Assembly: GCF_001293735.1 (NCBI RefSeq)
Contig: NZ_BCAH01000003.1
Coordinates: forward strand, 1-40,321
Direction of reading: 5' to 3'
Origin: Limosilactobacillus gorillae
Lineage (GTDB): Bacteria > Bacillota > Bacilli > Lactobacillales > Lactobacillaceae
Length of the DNA stretch: 40,321 bases
Positions 1 to 7,522 of the stretch are shown here, piece by piece; position 1 is the first letter of the stretch, and the number at the start of each line of letters is the position of its first letter. The notes beneath the pieces are model-generated. The model was given only the letters and a program-made list of their open reading frames with translations, made no database searches and was not told the origin of the DNA. Both the position numbers and the translations under genes were made by a program.

Positions 1-369
1 AAGGGTGTTATTAGTTAAAAACCATAAGTAGAATTTCTTTAAATTAAAAGTTGATTAGTCTATAATATTATTCTTACAATATTGAAGGTTATCAAAGGGG
101 ACTTGAGATTACTAATTAGTTACAGATACTGATTAAGCTACTATGGCATCGGGCATTTATAAAGACTTACCTTTTAAAGCTCGTAATTATGCCACTTTGA
201 TAGCTTACTGATTTTGCGCTATACCTTCGTATAACGATAGTATGGCTTGGTTTTATTACTATTAGGATATGTTTCATTTTTTATAAATATCATTTTGCTT
301 GCTCTTCACTTTTCCTAAAAATAGAAAGAATGTATAAAAATATAAGAAGTCATAGCTTGTGAAATTAGG
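1..369. other. AT-rich non-coding left flank
   Basis: No gene is supported here. The stretch is much richer in A and T than the DNA right of 1800. It contains a TATAAT at 61-66 without a good -35 partner, and a short hairpin around 217-240 (TATAC/GTATA arms with a CTTC loop) that lacks a T-run. It continues without a break into the equally AT-rich gene that follows, so the two probably arrived together. Confidence 0.5.
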
Positions 370-381
370 GTGATTAATGTG

Positions 382-1233
382 GTGATAAATACTACAAAAG
401 TTATTGCAAAAAAAGCAGAATCAAATGTAGGAAAGTTAAAGTTAGAGCTTGAAAAGCAAGGGGAGCTAGAAAAATATGATTTATTGATTTTACTTACAAA
501 ATATATGATTGATTTATATAGTTTTGAAGTAAATTATCAGAGCAATCAATCTGTTTCTCAAATAATTAGCCGTACAGTCATGGAAACCTATCTATATATC
601 CGTTTTTTGACAAAAAGTAAAAAAGAAGAATATAAAATTAAGAAACAGGCGTATAGTCTAATAGCGCAAAAAAATGATCTTAATAAAACTATCAATTCTT
701 TGTATAAGGATAAATTAATTGACGTAAATAACCATAAGGATCTATTACGAAGAGATAAGGCAAGAGAAATAGCTGATAGTTTTAATATAAATGAAACAAG
801 GTTGGATGAAGAAAAGAAAAGAATCGATACTGAAATTAAAGAATTTTTAGAGAAAAATTCTGATATCAAACCTAAGGAGTTTAAAAAATTTTATAGTATT
901 AGTAGAGATAGAAAAGGGAAGTATTTGCAAACCTTACAAGATTTGGCTTTATATGTCAGTGAGGGTGAACTGTATAATCTCCTTATGTCTCCGACTTCTG
1001 AAAGAGTACACGCAACTAATATTTACAATGAATATAATTTACCAACCTTAACCTCCAAAAGTAATCAAGATGATGATATACCAGTATTTCTTGGTGCGAT
1101 TTTTGTTAGAAATGCTCTTAAAGAGATAACTAATTTTTGTAATAAGAAATCCTTATTTGATGAAAATTTAGGAAAGTGTGTAGATAATCTTAAGTATGGA
1201 ATACAGAATGAGATTGGTAATTGGATCAGGTAA
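382..1233 (+). CDS. Unrecognised protein with weak DUF5677-like features
   Basis: I do not recognise this 283-residue protein with certainty. It is alpha-helical and lysine-rich, with no signal peptide or membrane segment. Two spots recall DUF5677-type proteins: an early SRTVMETYLYIRFL stretch (an R...E helix) and a late SERVHAT stretch (an S..vHa motif). A charged helical region around residues 85-165 is likely a coiled coil. The start is uncertain. GTG codons at 370, 379 and 382 are all in frame. An AGGGTGAT ribosome-binding sequence at 367-374 sits 7 bases before 382, so I chose that one. The codons are extremely AT-rich compared with the rest of the window, a sign of transfer. It stands alone with non-coding DNA on both sides. 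A defence or toxin-like role is only a guess from its isolation and composition. Confidence 0.6.
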   Translation: MINTTKVIAKKAESNVGKLKLELEKQGELEKYDLLILLTKYMIDLYSFEVNYQSNQSVSQIISRTVMETYLYIRFLTKSKKEEYKIKKQAYSLIAQKNDLNKTINSLYKDKLIDVNNHKDLLRRDKAREIADSFNINETRLDEEKKRIDTEIKEFLEKNSDIKPKEFKKFYSISRDRKGKYLQTLQDLALYVSEGELYNLLMSPTSERVHATNIYNEYNLPTLTSKSNQDDDIPVFLGAIFVRNALKEITNFCNKKSLFDENLGKCVDNLKYGIQNEIGNWIR

Positions 1234-1794
1234 CCAACTAAGTCCATTTACTGGCTTATTATCTTTATAGAATAATTTTATCCCTAACTTTTGATACCAT
1301 TAATTTAGTACACTGAAGATTATTAACCCAATTTATATGTACGAAAGTAATGGAAACTATGAGTATCGTTTTTGACTTACCACTTTTTGAAGACCTTATT
1401 ATAAGTAGATATAGAACTAACGATAACTTTAAATGTACGGATGCCGAAAAGGGCGTCTTTTTGTATAGGAAAAAGTTAGTTTAGATTCAGGTATATGGCT
1501 GCCATCAAAGTAGCCCATAGAGTTCCGGTCGGTCTTATTTACCATCCAGCAGTGACCTAGGGTATTTAGATTAAAATATCACCTTAGATCTAAGATTATT
1601 CTTGTTTAGTATGATATTACAATATCATTCGCTAGTATCATATAACCTTGATAAGGCAACCTCTTTAGCAAGTACACTTAGTGTCCGGTATCGATCTTTG
1701 GGTATGACTATGTCCGCAATTTTTTACTTCCGGTTTAGGATATCGGCAATACTAGGTGGGTTTTACAAGTTAAAAGTAACGACTTTTAAAAACT
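1234..1794. other. AT-rich intergenic stretch without a credible gene
   Basis: About 560 bases with no supported coding region. The only open frame of any length (1602-1796 plus) has no ribosome binding site and no familiar sequence. A few short minus-strand stretches read like broken transposase helices but carry stops in every frame, so I do not call an insertion sequence. It is probably decayed accessory DNA. Confidence 0.4.
1440..1462 (+). terminator. Small Rho-independent terminator candidate
   Basis: GATGCC and GGCGTC form a 6-pair stem with one G-T pair and a GAAAAG loop, followed by TTTTT. It lies about 200 bases after the orphan AT-rich gene and is the only candidate terminator for it. 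Confidence 0.45.
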
Positions 1795-1829
1795 AACGCC
1801 CCTTCTAACCCGAAATTAGGAGGGGCGTT
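1795..1829 (-). terminator. Terminator of the cupin gene
   Basis: AACGCCCCT..CTAA pairs with TTAG..AGGGGCGTT around a CCCGAAA loop. Read on the minus strand, the stem is followed by a T-run (complement of AAAAA at 1786-1790). It also marks the boundary between the AT-rich flank and the normal chromosome. Confidence 0.8.
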
Positions 1830-1842
1830 GCTCGTTTATTCA

Positions 1843-2349
1843 TTAAAAATCAGGAAGCTTTTCGTAGGCCAAGCGTTGGATGACATCGGCTTGGGCCGGG
1901 TACTTGACCAGCATGTCGGCCTGGGTGAGGAGCTCAAGGTCGTGATAATCAAAGCCTGGGGCCACGACGCACGAAACCAGGCTAAAGGAGTCAGGGCGTG
2001 AAACCTCGGCGCCAAAAATAGTGCCGGCTGGGACCCGGAACTGGAGTAGTTCGTTGGCGGCGACGTTGTTGCCTAAGCGGACAACCTCGTAAAAGCCGTT
2101 GGGATAGAAGCAGTGGATCAAAAGCGGCGCCCCGTCTTGGAAGTACCAGATCTCATCGTGCAAGAGGCTGTGCAGGTGGGAAGGCGAGCTCCCGTCGAGC
2201 AGGAAGTAAATCGAGGTGTATTCGTAGCGGCTGGCCAGGGAAGTCTGGTCGTAAGTGGTTTTAGCGCTGTGATAAACCTGGCGGTACCACCCGCCCTCGG
2301 GATGGGGCGTTAGCTGAAGCTGGGCAACGTATTCGTCTTTGGTTGGCAT
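1843..2349 (-). CDS. Cupin family protein (DUF985 / Cupin_5)
   Basis: A 168-residue single-domain protein of the DUF985/Cupin_5 family. Members fold as a small beta-barrel; a sugar-epimerase-like function has been proposed but no reaction is settled. The family start is clear in TPHPEGGWYRQVYHS. The cupin metal-site region is likely SHLHSLLHDEIWYF, and a second barrel strand is FRVPAGTIFGAEV. The length is normal. The ATG at 2349 has GGAGGG a few bases upstream on the minus strand. It is a single-gene unit closed by its own terminator and transcribed away from the two-component system. The family call is firm, the cellular role unknown. Confidence 0.85.
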   Translation of the reverse strand: MPTKDEYVAQLQLTPHPEGGWYRQVYHSAKTTYDQTSLASRYEYTSIYFLLDGSSPSHLHSLLHDEIWYFQDGAPLLIHCFYPNGFYEVVRLGNNVAANELLQFRVPAGTIFGAEVSRPDSFSLVSCVVAPGFDYHDLELLTQADMLVKYPAQADVIQRLAYEKLPDF

Positions 2350-2393
2350 TCAAATCCCTCCTTTTTGGCAAGGCAACGGTTAATTTTGAAGTC

Positions 2394-2403
2394 ATTGTAG
2401 CAT
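2394..2403 (-). promoter_or_regulatory. Extended -10 promoter of the cupin gene
   Basis: Read on the minus strand this is ATGCTACAAT, an extended -10 (TG-n-TACAAT) about 45 bases before the cupin start codon. No good -35 is visible, which is common for extended -10 promoters. Confidence 0.45.
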
Positions 2404-2491
2404 GATTCCACGGTGGTGGGGGTGAAAATCCGGCCCGCCCCTTCGTAACGTTCTTGAAATCGTAAAACATTTCCTAAACTCCGGGGAAAGG

Positions 2492-2522
2492 TTGGGCCAA
2501 ACCCTAATAAGATCGGTATAAT
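2492..2522 (+). promoter_or_regulatory. Promoter of the two-component system operon
   Basis: A perfect TATAAT at 2517-2522 lies 38 bases before the response-regulator start. The best -35 is TTGGGC at 2492-2497 with a long 19-base spacer, so activation by a regulator, possibly the system itself, is plausible. Confidence 0.5.
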
Positions 2523-2559
2523 AAACTTAACATTCTCAAATGAAACGGGGGAGGACATT

Positions 2560-3258
2560 ATGGATCAAGTGAAAATATTAATCGTTGACGACGACAAAGA
2601 AATCGTTCAACTGCTCGAAATTTACGCCCGCAACGAAGGCTACGAACCGGTGACGGCTTACAACGGTAAGGACGCCCTCACCAAATTAAACACGATGCCC
2701 GACATCAGCCTGGTAATCCTAGATTTAATGATGCCGGAAATGAATGGGATGGAGGTTATCCGCCAGGTGCGCAAGGATTCTTCAATTCCGATTCTGGTCC
2801 TGTCCGCCAAGACGGCCGACATGGACAAGATTCAGGGCCTGGTTACCGGGGCTGACGACTACGTTACCAAGCCCTTTAACCCGCTGGAAGTAATGGCCCG
2901 GGTGAAGTCTCTGTTACGGCGCAGCGAAAACCAGGTTACCAACGACAAGCCTGACGTCTTGAACGTGGGCCCGCTGGTGATCAACAAGGATTCCCACGAG
3001 GTTAAAACCTTAAAGGGCGACTCGATTCAGCTAACGGCGCTTGAATTCGGGATCCTCTACCTCTTAGCCAGCCACCCGAACCGGGTCTTCAGCGCTGATG
3101 ACATTTTCGAGCGGGTTTGGCAACAGGAATCGGTTGTCTCCGCTAAGACGGTCATGGTGCACGTTTCCCACCTGCGCGATAAGATCGAAGCCGCCACGGG
3201 GGGCGAAAAGGTAATCGAAACCGTCTGGGGCGTCGGCTACAAGGTTGAAAACCACTAA
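2560..3258 (+). CDS. OmpR/PhoB-family response regulator
   Basis: A 232-residue two-component response regulator. The N-terminal receiver domain has the acidic pocket DDD at residues 10-12, the phosphoacceptor Asp55 in LVILDLMMPEMNG, and the conserved lysine of TKPF near residue 104. The C-terminal winged helix (about 135-230) ends in the usual VWGVGYK strand-turn. It resembles VanR/YycF-type regulators of cell-wall functions. The start ATG follows a GGGGGAGGA ribosome binding site. It pairs with the sensor kinase 100 bases downstream. A D-Ala-D-Ala carboxypeptidase next in line points to cell-wall or antibiotic-stress sensing. The exact signal and regulon cannot be read from the sequence. 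Confidence 0.9.
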   Translation: MDQVKILIVDDDKEIVQLLEIYARNEGYEPVTAYNGKDALTKLNTMPDISLVILDLMMPEMNGMEVIRQVRKDSSIPILVLSAKTADMDKIQGLVTGADDYVTKPFNPLEVMARVKSLLRRSENQVTNDKPDVLNVGPLVINKDSHEVKTLKGDSIQLTALEFGILYLLASHPNRVFSADDIFERVWQQESVVSAKTVMVHVSHLRDKIEAATGGEKVIETVWGVGYKVENH

Positions 3259-3272
3259 GGCAATTCACGCTT

Positions 3273-3305
3273 AGGTCCTAGTGCTCATTTTTAGCGCTAG
3301 GGCCT
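3273..3305 (+). other. Long stem-loop between regulator and kinase genes
   Basis: Thirteen consecutive pairs (two of them G-T) join 3273-3285 to 3293-3305 around a 7-base CATTTTT loop. No T-run follows, so it is not a standard terminator. It may stabilise or process the mRNA so that regulator and kinase are made in different amounts. Confidence 0.55.
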
Positions 3306-3359
3306 TACTAATGTCTAAAGGGGTAGCGCCCTGATGTATTTTTGAACGGGAGGGAAAGG

Positions 3360-4499
3360 ATGTTAAAACTAACGGGGCGGGAGAAGAGTTCCCTGTTTTT
3401 TGAAGGATTGTTGACAATCATTTTGCTGGGGCTGATTAACATTGCCCTGGTCACGATCATCCAGACGGTGATTCAAAGGAACCCTGGCGTTCAAAGCGGG
3501 ATTTTCATCATTAAGCAATCACTAATCATCGGGCCCTTCCACGCCCAAATTTGGTCCTACCAGCGGATTGTAATCGTCCTATTGCTGCTGATCGACATTG
3601 GGGTCCTGTGGTGGCGCCTCTTGCGGCGTTACCACCTCTACCAGCTCGACCACATCATCGGCGAGCTTCACTACATTGCCCAGGGCCACCTGGAGCACCG
3701 GATTCCCTTCCGGGTCAACGGCAATCAGCAGCACGTGATCACCTCGGTGAACGCCTTGGTCGACACGATCACCCAGGCGATGGAGGAAGAACGGGCGACG
3801 GAGAAGTCCAAGGATGAGCTGATCACCAACGTTTCTCACGATCTCAGGACTCCGCTAACCTCAATCATCGGCTACCTGGGTCTGATCGAAGACCACCAGT
3901 ATAATTCCGAGGAGGATCTGGTCAAGTACTCCCACATCGCCTATGATAAGGCTAAGCAGATGAAGAACCTGGTGGAAGACCTTTTTGAATACACCAAGGT
4001 TCAACAGCACGGCGCTCCGGTTAATCTAATGACGATTGACTTAGGCCAGCTGCTCGAACAGGTTGCGGCCTCCTTCGAACTTGAGGCAAGCAAGAAGAAG
4101 ATCGCCATTAACGTTACCTGCGACCCAAGTCCGTTATCGATTTCGGCCGATCCCGAAAAACTGGGCCGCCTCTTTTCGAACTTAATGTCCAACGCCCTTA
4201 AGTACGGGCACGGGGCCAGCTACATTCATATGACGGCCAAGCAGCTGGGTGATAAGGTGGTCATCACCGTGGCCGATGACGGCGAAAAGATTCCCGCCCC
4301 CGCCCTCAAGCACCTCTTTGAGCGCTTTTACCGGGTTGAATCATCCCGGAATAAGGCAACTGGGGGGACCGGGCTGGGGCTGGCGATCGTTCAATCGATC
4401 GTCAAGCTCCACCACGGGACGGTGACCGCCCGCTCGGACGATCAGGAGACCGCCTTTGTTGTCACACTACCAATTAAGCAAGTACAAAAGGAAGTTTAA
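3360..4499 (+). CDS. Sensor histidine kinase (VanS-like)
   Basis: A 379-residue membrane sensor kinase, partner of the preceding regulator. Two membrane helices (about residues 13-38 and 65-88) flank a short extracytoplasmic loop of some 30 residues. A HAMP-like linker follows, then the dimerisation helix with His160 in NVSHDLRTPLTS. The ATP-binding domain shows the N box (NLMSNALKYG), a DDG element and GTGLGLAIV. The small external loop suggests sensing within or at the membrane. I chose ATG 3360 over an upstream in-frame TTG at 3342, because GGGAGG at 3348-3353 is correctly spaced for 3360 and would lie inside the longer form. Its last codons contain the ribosome binding site of the next gene. 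Confidence 0.88.
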   Translation: MLKLTGREKSSLFFEGLLTIILLGLINIALVTIIQTVIQRNPGVQSGIFIIKQSLIIGPFHAQIWSYQRIVIVLLLLIDIGVLWWRLLRRYHLYQLDHIIGELHYIAQGHLEHRIPFRVNGNQQHVITSVNALVDTITQAMEEERATEKSKDELITNVSHDLRTPLTSIIGYLGLIEDHQYNSEEDLVKYSHIAYDKAKQMKNLVEDLFEYTKVQQHGAPVNLMTIDLGQLLEQVAASFELEASKKKIAINVTCDPSPLSISADPEKLGRLFSNLMSNALKYGHGASYIHMTAKQLGDKVVITVADDGEKIPAPALKHLFERFYRVESSRNKATGGTGLGLAIVQSIVKLHHGTVTARSDDQETAFVVTLPIKQVQKEV

Positions 4500-4501
4500 A
4501 C

Positions 4502-5788
4502 ATGCATAAAAACGTTCACCGCTGGTTGTACCGGGCGACCGTTCTTCTGGCCAGCCTGGTTATGGGGGTCGGAAGCCTAACGGCGGTGCCAGCCACGGTT
4601 CACGCTGATACCGAAGCGACTGCTTCAACAGCGGCCAATAACACTAACAACCCCACCGTCAACGCCAAGGCCGCCCTGGCTATTGACGCCACCACCGGTC
4701 AGGTGCTCTACGCCAAAAACGCCAATACCAAGCTAGCGATCGCCTCAATCTCCAAGATTATCACCCTCGGGGTAGTCGAACAGGAAATCAAGGAGGGCAA
4801 GTTATCGTGGAACACCAAGGTCAAGGCCACCAAGGCCGAGGCCAAGCTGTCGGAAAACAGCGAGTACTCCAATATTACCCTGACAGCAGGCAAGAGCTAC
4901 ACGGTCAGGGAGCTGGCCGAAGCGGCAATGCTCAAGTCGGCCGATGCCGCCACGATCACCCTGTCGCGGGCCAGCGGGGACTCAACGGCTGCCTTCGTTA
5001 AAAAGATGCAGGCCTTCGCTAAAAAAGCCGGGGTCAAGGACGCCAAGCTTTACAACCAGGTTGGGTTAACCAATGGCCAGATGGAAGGGTACGGTTTAAA
5101 GGGCGTCGCCAAAAACGCCGAGAATGAAATGACGGCGACCGACGTAGCCAAAATCGCCCAGTACCTGATCAAGACCTACCCGGACGTGCTCCAGATCACT
5201 AAGCTGACCTCGGCCACCATTGACGGGACAACCGTCACTACCATCAACAAGATGCTGGATGGCCAGTCCAACGCCCCGAGCCAGGTTAAGATTGACGGCT
5301 TAAAGACCGGGACGTCCGATAAGGCCGGGGCCTGCTTTGTCTCAACCGGGACTTACCAGGGTCACCGGCTGATCACCGTTGTCTTGCACGCTACCGGTGG
5401 GGGCGATGAACGGTTCACCCAAACCGCCAACCTCTACCGCCGGGTCGCTAACGAATACACGGCCGATACCGTACGGCCGACGATTACGGCCACGGTGCCC
5501 AACGGTAAGGCAACGACCGTTAACCTAGTCGCCAAGCAAAAAGTTACCCTCTGGAAAAGGGCCGGCCTCTTGCTTTCGCCAAGCCTAACGATCAACGATA
5601 AGTACGCCAATAAGAACGGCAAGCTGAGCGCCCCGGTGAAAAAGGGCCAGGTGGTCGGGAAGCTGACCTACGCCGGCTTGACTGGGCTTGATGGCAACCG
5701 GCTGACCGTTGACGTGGCTCCAACCGCTAACGTTGAAAGAGCCAACGTCTTTGCCCGGATGACTCGCTGGGTAAGGAGTCACATTTAA
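4502..5788 (+). CDS. dacA: D-alanyl-D-alanine carboxypeptidase (DacA/PBP5 type)
   Basis: A 428-residue low-molecular-weight penicillin-binding protein that removes the terminal D-alanine from peptidoglycan stem peptides at the outer membrane face. It has a signal peptide cleaved around VHA35, then the serine peptidase S11 domain. The SxxK motif is S82-I-S-K85, the second motif is SAD in MLKSADAATITLS (the usual form is SxN or SAN), and KTG begins at Lys268 in GLKTGTS. After a beta-rich C-terminal domain comes an amphipathic tail (RMTRWVRSHI) that probably anchors it to the membrane. It starts two bases after the kinase stop codon, with AAAGGAAG inside the kinase gene, so the three genes form one operon. 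Co-regulation of a carboxypeptidase by a VanRS-like pair suggests cell-wall homeostasis. Confidence 0.9.
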   Translation: MHKNVHRWLYRATVLLASLVMGVGSLTAVPATVHADTEATASTAANNTNNPTVNAKAALAIDATTGQVLYAKNANTKLAIASISKIITLGVVEQEIKEGKLSWNTKVKATKAEAKLSENSEYSNITLTAGKSYTVRELAEAAMLKSADAATITLSRASGDSTAAFVKKMQAFAKKAGVKDAKLYNQVGLTNGQMEGYGLKGVAKNAENEMTATDVAKIAQYLIKTYPDVLQITKLTSATIDGTTVTTINKMLDGQSNAPSQVKIDGLKTGTSDKAGACFVSTGTYQGHRLITVVLHATGGGDERFTQTANLYRRVANEYTADTVRPTITATVPNGKATTVNLVAKQKVTLWKRAGLLLSPSLTINDKYANKNGKLSAPVKKGQVVGKLTYAGLTGLDGNRLTVDVAPTANVERANVFARMTRWVRSHI

Positions 5789-5798
5789 TGATTGTAAG

Positions 5799-5834
5799 CC
5801 ACCGTTCCCAAAGCGATTTTAGGGGCGGTGGTTT
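5799..5834 (+). terminator. Terminator after the carboxypeptidase gene
   Basis: CCACCG..CCC pairs with GGG..CGGTGG around an A/T-rich loop, followed by a broken T-run (GTTTAGTTATTTC). A moderate terminator. Confidence 0.55.
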
Positions 5835-5914
5835 AGTTATTTCTTAAGAAATTGGCGGTGAAGGCAATTGATAGCTGCTCACGCCGATTGAGATATGTTA
5901 AACTAGAATTTAGC

Positions 5915-5931
5915 CGGGTCAAAAAGACCCG
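5915..5931 (+). other. Short leader hairpin before azlC
   Basis: CGGGTC-AAAAA-GACCCG forms a neat 6-pair hairpin 50 bases before the azlC start. There is no T-run and no T-box motif, so its role is unclear. Confidence 0.35.
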
Positions 5932-5980
5932 TCCTTTAGAAACCGAAAAAACGACTCATTTATTTGTGGAGGAATTTGCT

Positions 5981-6850
5981 TTGGCAAAAGCACATCAAAT
6001 CAATCCGGAACGTGCCCGGTGGTTGGAAGTCTTGGGGGTTTCAATGCCCCTTTGTTTATCCTACCTACCGATTGGGGTTGCATGTGGGATCCTTTTGAAC
6101 GCTGCGGGGATGAACTTTGTCTTAACCTTCTTGGTTTCGATCATGGTCTTTTCCGGGGGGGCTCAGTTTACCCTGGCCTCCTTGTTGGTCAGCAATGCGC
6201 CGATCACTTCGATCTTTATGACCCTCTTTTTCTTGGAATTGCGCTACGCCCTTTTGGGCTCCAGCCTGTCACGCTACATGCGCAATGAATCTCAGAAATC
6301 GATCCTGATCTTTTCGGCCTCAATGAACGATGAAAACTATGCCATTAACTACCTGAAGTTCGTGACCGATAAGAATTGGACGGCGAAGGATGCCTTACTG
6401 GTGGAATACTACTCCCTGGCGTCCTGGGCCACTGGGAACCTGCTTGGGGGGCTGATTGGTTCGGCCGTGCAAATCGACCTAGTAATCGTTGACTTCGCTC
6501 TGACGGCCCTCTTTATCTACATGATTGTAATGCAGGTCCGCCAACGCCTGACCCTGCTGATCGGCCTCTTGTCTGCGGGGCTTTCGATTTACTTCTTGAC
6601 CCTGGTTAAGTCAACACTGGGAATCATCTTGGCGACCGTCTTGGCCTCCTTTGTTGGGTTCCTAATTGAAAACCGGGTGCGCCGCTATGCTAAGGATCCG
6701 GATCACACCTGGATCTTAGGGAAGCTCTTCCGGCCATCATCAACCCGGAACACGGTTGAAGACCGCCAGCACATTAAGAAGCAAGAAGCGGCCCAGGCCA
6801 AGGAACAAGAGGGATCGGAAACGGTTGACGCAAAGGATAATGGTGAATAA
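5981..6850 (+). CDS. azlC: Branched-chain amino acid exporter, large subunit AzlC
   Basis: A 289-residue membrane protein of the AzlC family, the larger half of the two-part AzlCD exporter of branched-chain amino acids and analogues. The family core is visible: PLCLSYLPIGVACGILL, then FSGGAQFTLASLL and LRYALLGSSLSRYM, with about seven membrane helices. The C-terminal 45 residues are charged and cytoplasmic. I start at TTG 5981, because GGAGGAA at 5968-5974 is ideally placed for it. The frame stays open upstream to 5852 but has no ribosome binding site there. azlD begins two bases after the stop, so the two are surely co-translated. The substrate is inferred from the family. Confidence 0.88.
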   Translation: MAKAHQINPERARWLEVLGVSMPLCLSYLPIGVACGILLNAAGMNFVLTFLVSIMVFSGGAQFTLASLLVSNAPITSIFMTLFFLELRYALLGSSLSRYMRNESQKSILIFSASMNDENYAINYLKFVTDKNWTAKDALLVEYYSLASWATGNLLGGLIGSAVQIDLVIVDFALTALFIYMIVMQVRQRLTLLIGLLSAGLSIYFLTLVKSTLGIILATVLASFVGFLIENRVRRYAKDPDHTWILGKLFRPSSTRNTVEDRQHIKKQEAAQAKEQEGSETVDAKDNGE

Positions 6851-6852
6851 TC

Positions 6853-7269
6853 ATGGCATGGATAAATACATTTAACTTAGCAGAAGCCAGTGCATTGATT
6901 CCGAGCCACCACAATTTAACCTACCACTTGATCGTGATTGTTATCTCGGCGATCGCCGCCTTCGTGCCGCGCTACTTCCCAATGCGGTTTTTCACCAACC
7001 GTAAGATCCCGGAGTGGTTCAACGAATGGATGAAGTACGTACCGATCAGCCTCTTTACCGCCCTGGTGATTAAGGGGATCTTCATCAGCTCAGACTACGG
7101 CCTGGTTCAGGACCACGTCAAGCTCCTGGGCAACATCATGATCTATGGTCATGCCGGTCAGATCGTGGCCGCCATTTTCGTGGCAATCACGGCCTACTTT
7201 ACCCGTTCAATGGCCGCCTCCGTTCTGGTTGGCCTTGTCGGGGTCTGGCTCTTCGGCTTGTTCTTATAA
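6853..7269 (+). CDS. azlD: Branched-chain amino acid exporter, small subunit AzlD
   Basis: A 138-residue protein with four predicted membrane helices, of the AzlD family. Characteristic stretches are VPRYFPMRFF near residue 40 and KYVPISLFTALVIKGIF near 65. It forms the exporter together with AzlC. It is slightly longer than many AzlD proteins because of an N-terminal extension of about 20 residues. The ATG lies two bases behind the azlC stop with a weak AAGGATAATGG ribosome binding site inside azlC. A strong terminator follows 16 bases after the stop. Confidence 0.88.
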   Translation: MAWINTFNLAEASALIPSHHNLTYHLIVIVISAIAAFVPRYFPMRFFTNRKIPEWFNEWMKYVPISLFTALVIKGIFISSDYGLVQDHVKLLGNIMIYGHAGQIVAAIFVAITAYFTRSMAASVLVGLVGVWLFGLFL

Positions 7270-7284
7270 AAATACTTAAAGTCG

Positions 7285-7326
7285 GGAATGACACTGAATG
7301 AATTTATTCAGTGCCATTCCTTTTTT
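7285..7326 (+). terminator. Terminator of azlCD
   Basis: GGAATG-CACTGAAT pairs with ATTCAGTG-CATTCC around a GAATTT loop and is followed by TTTTTT. A strong Rho-independent terminator. Confidence 0.9.
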
Positions 7327-7352
7327 GGTTAAACGAAAATGTGCCCACAATA

Positions 7353-7387
7353 AAACCCCTCAGCAAGAGCTCGTTGCTGAGGGGTTT
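7353..7387 (-). terminator. Terminator of cfa, usable in both directions
   Basis: A perfect 14-pair stem (AAACCCCTCAGCAA with its complement) around a GAGCTCG loop. T-rich sequence follows on the minus strand, and it lies 135 bases past the cfa stop. Together with the azlCD terminator it insulates the convergent units. Confidence 0.85.
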
Positions 7388-7522
7388 ATGCGCCATGGAC
7401 TTGGCGGATGGTGTGAAAATATTTATTCTTGGCTAATTAGTTAGCGAAGTGATTAATTGCTTTTTGACCCGGTCCAGCTTAGTCTTTAACCAGTTACCGA
7501 AGTGCCAAGCAGGAATTAGTTG

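Noticed and set aside
221-233. ATACCTTCGTATA, one base different from a loxP arm
   Set aside because: No second inverted arm follows after an 8-base spacer and no recombinase is near; chance in AT-rich DNA.
1620-1790. Minus-strand scraps resembling transposase helices
   Set aside because: Stops in every frame, no terminal inverted repeats and no target duplication visible.
1602-1796. 64-codon open frame on the plus strand
   Set aside because: No ribosome binding site, no recognisable motif, and it runs into the stem of the cupin terminator.
5789-5980. azlC leader considered as a T-box or riboswitch
   Set aside because: No T-box sequence (GGTGGNACCRCG) and no terminator/antiterminator pair; only a 6-pair hairpin.
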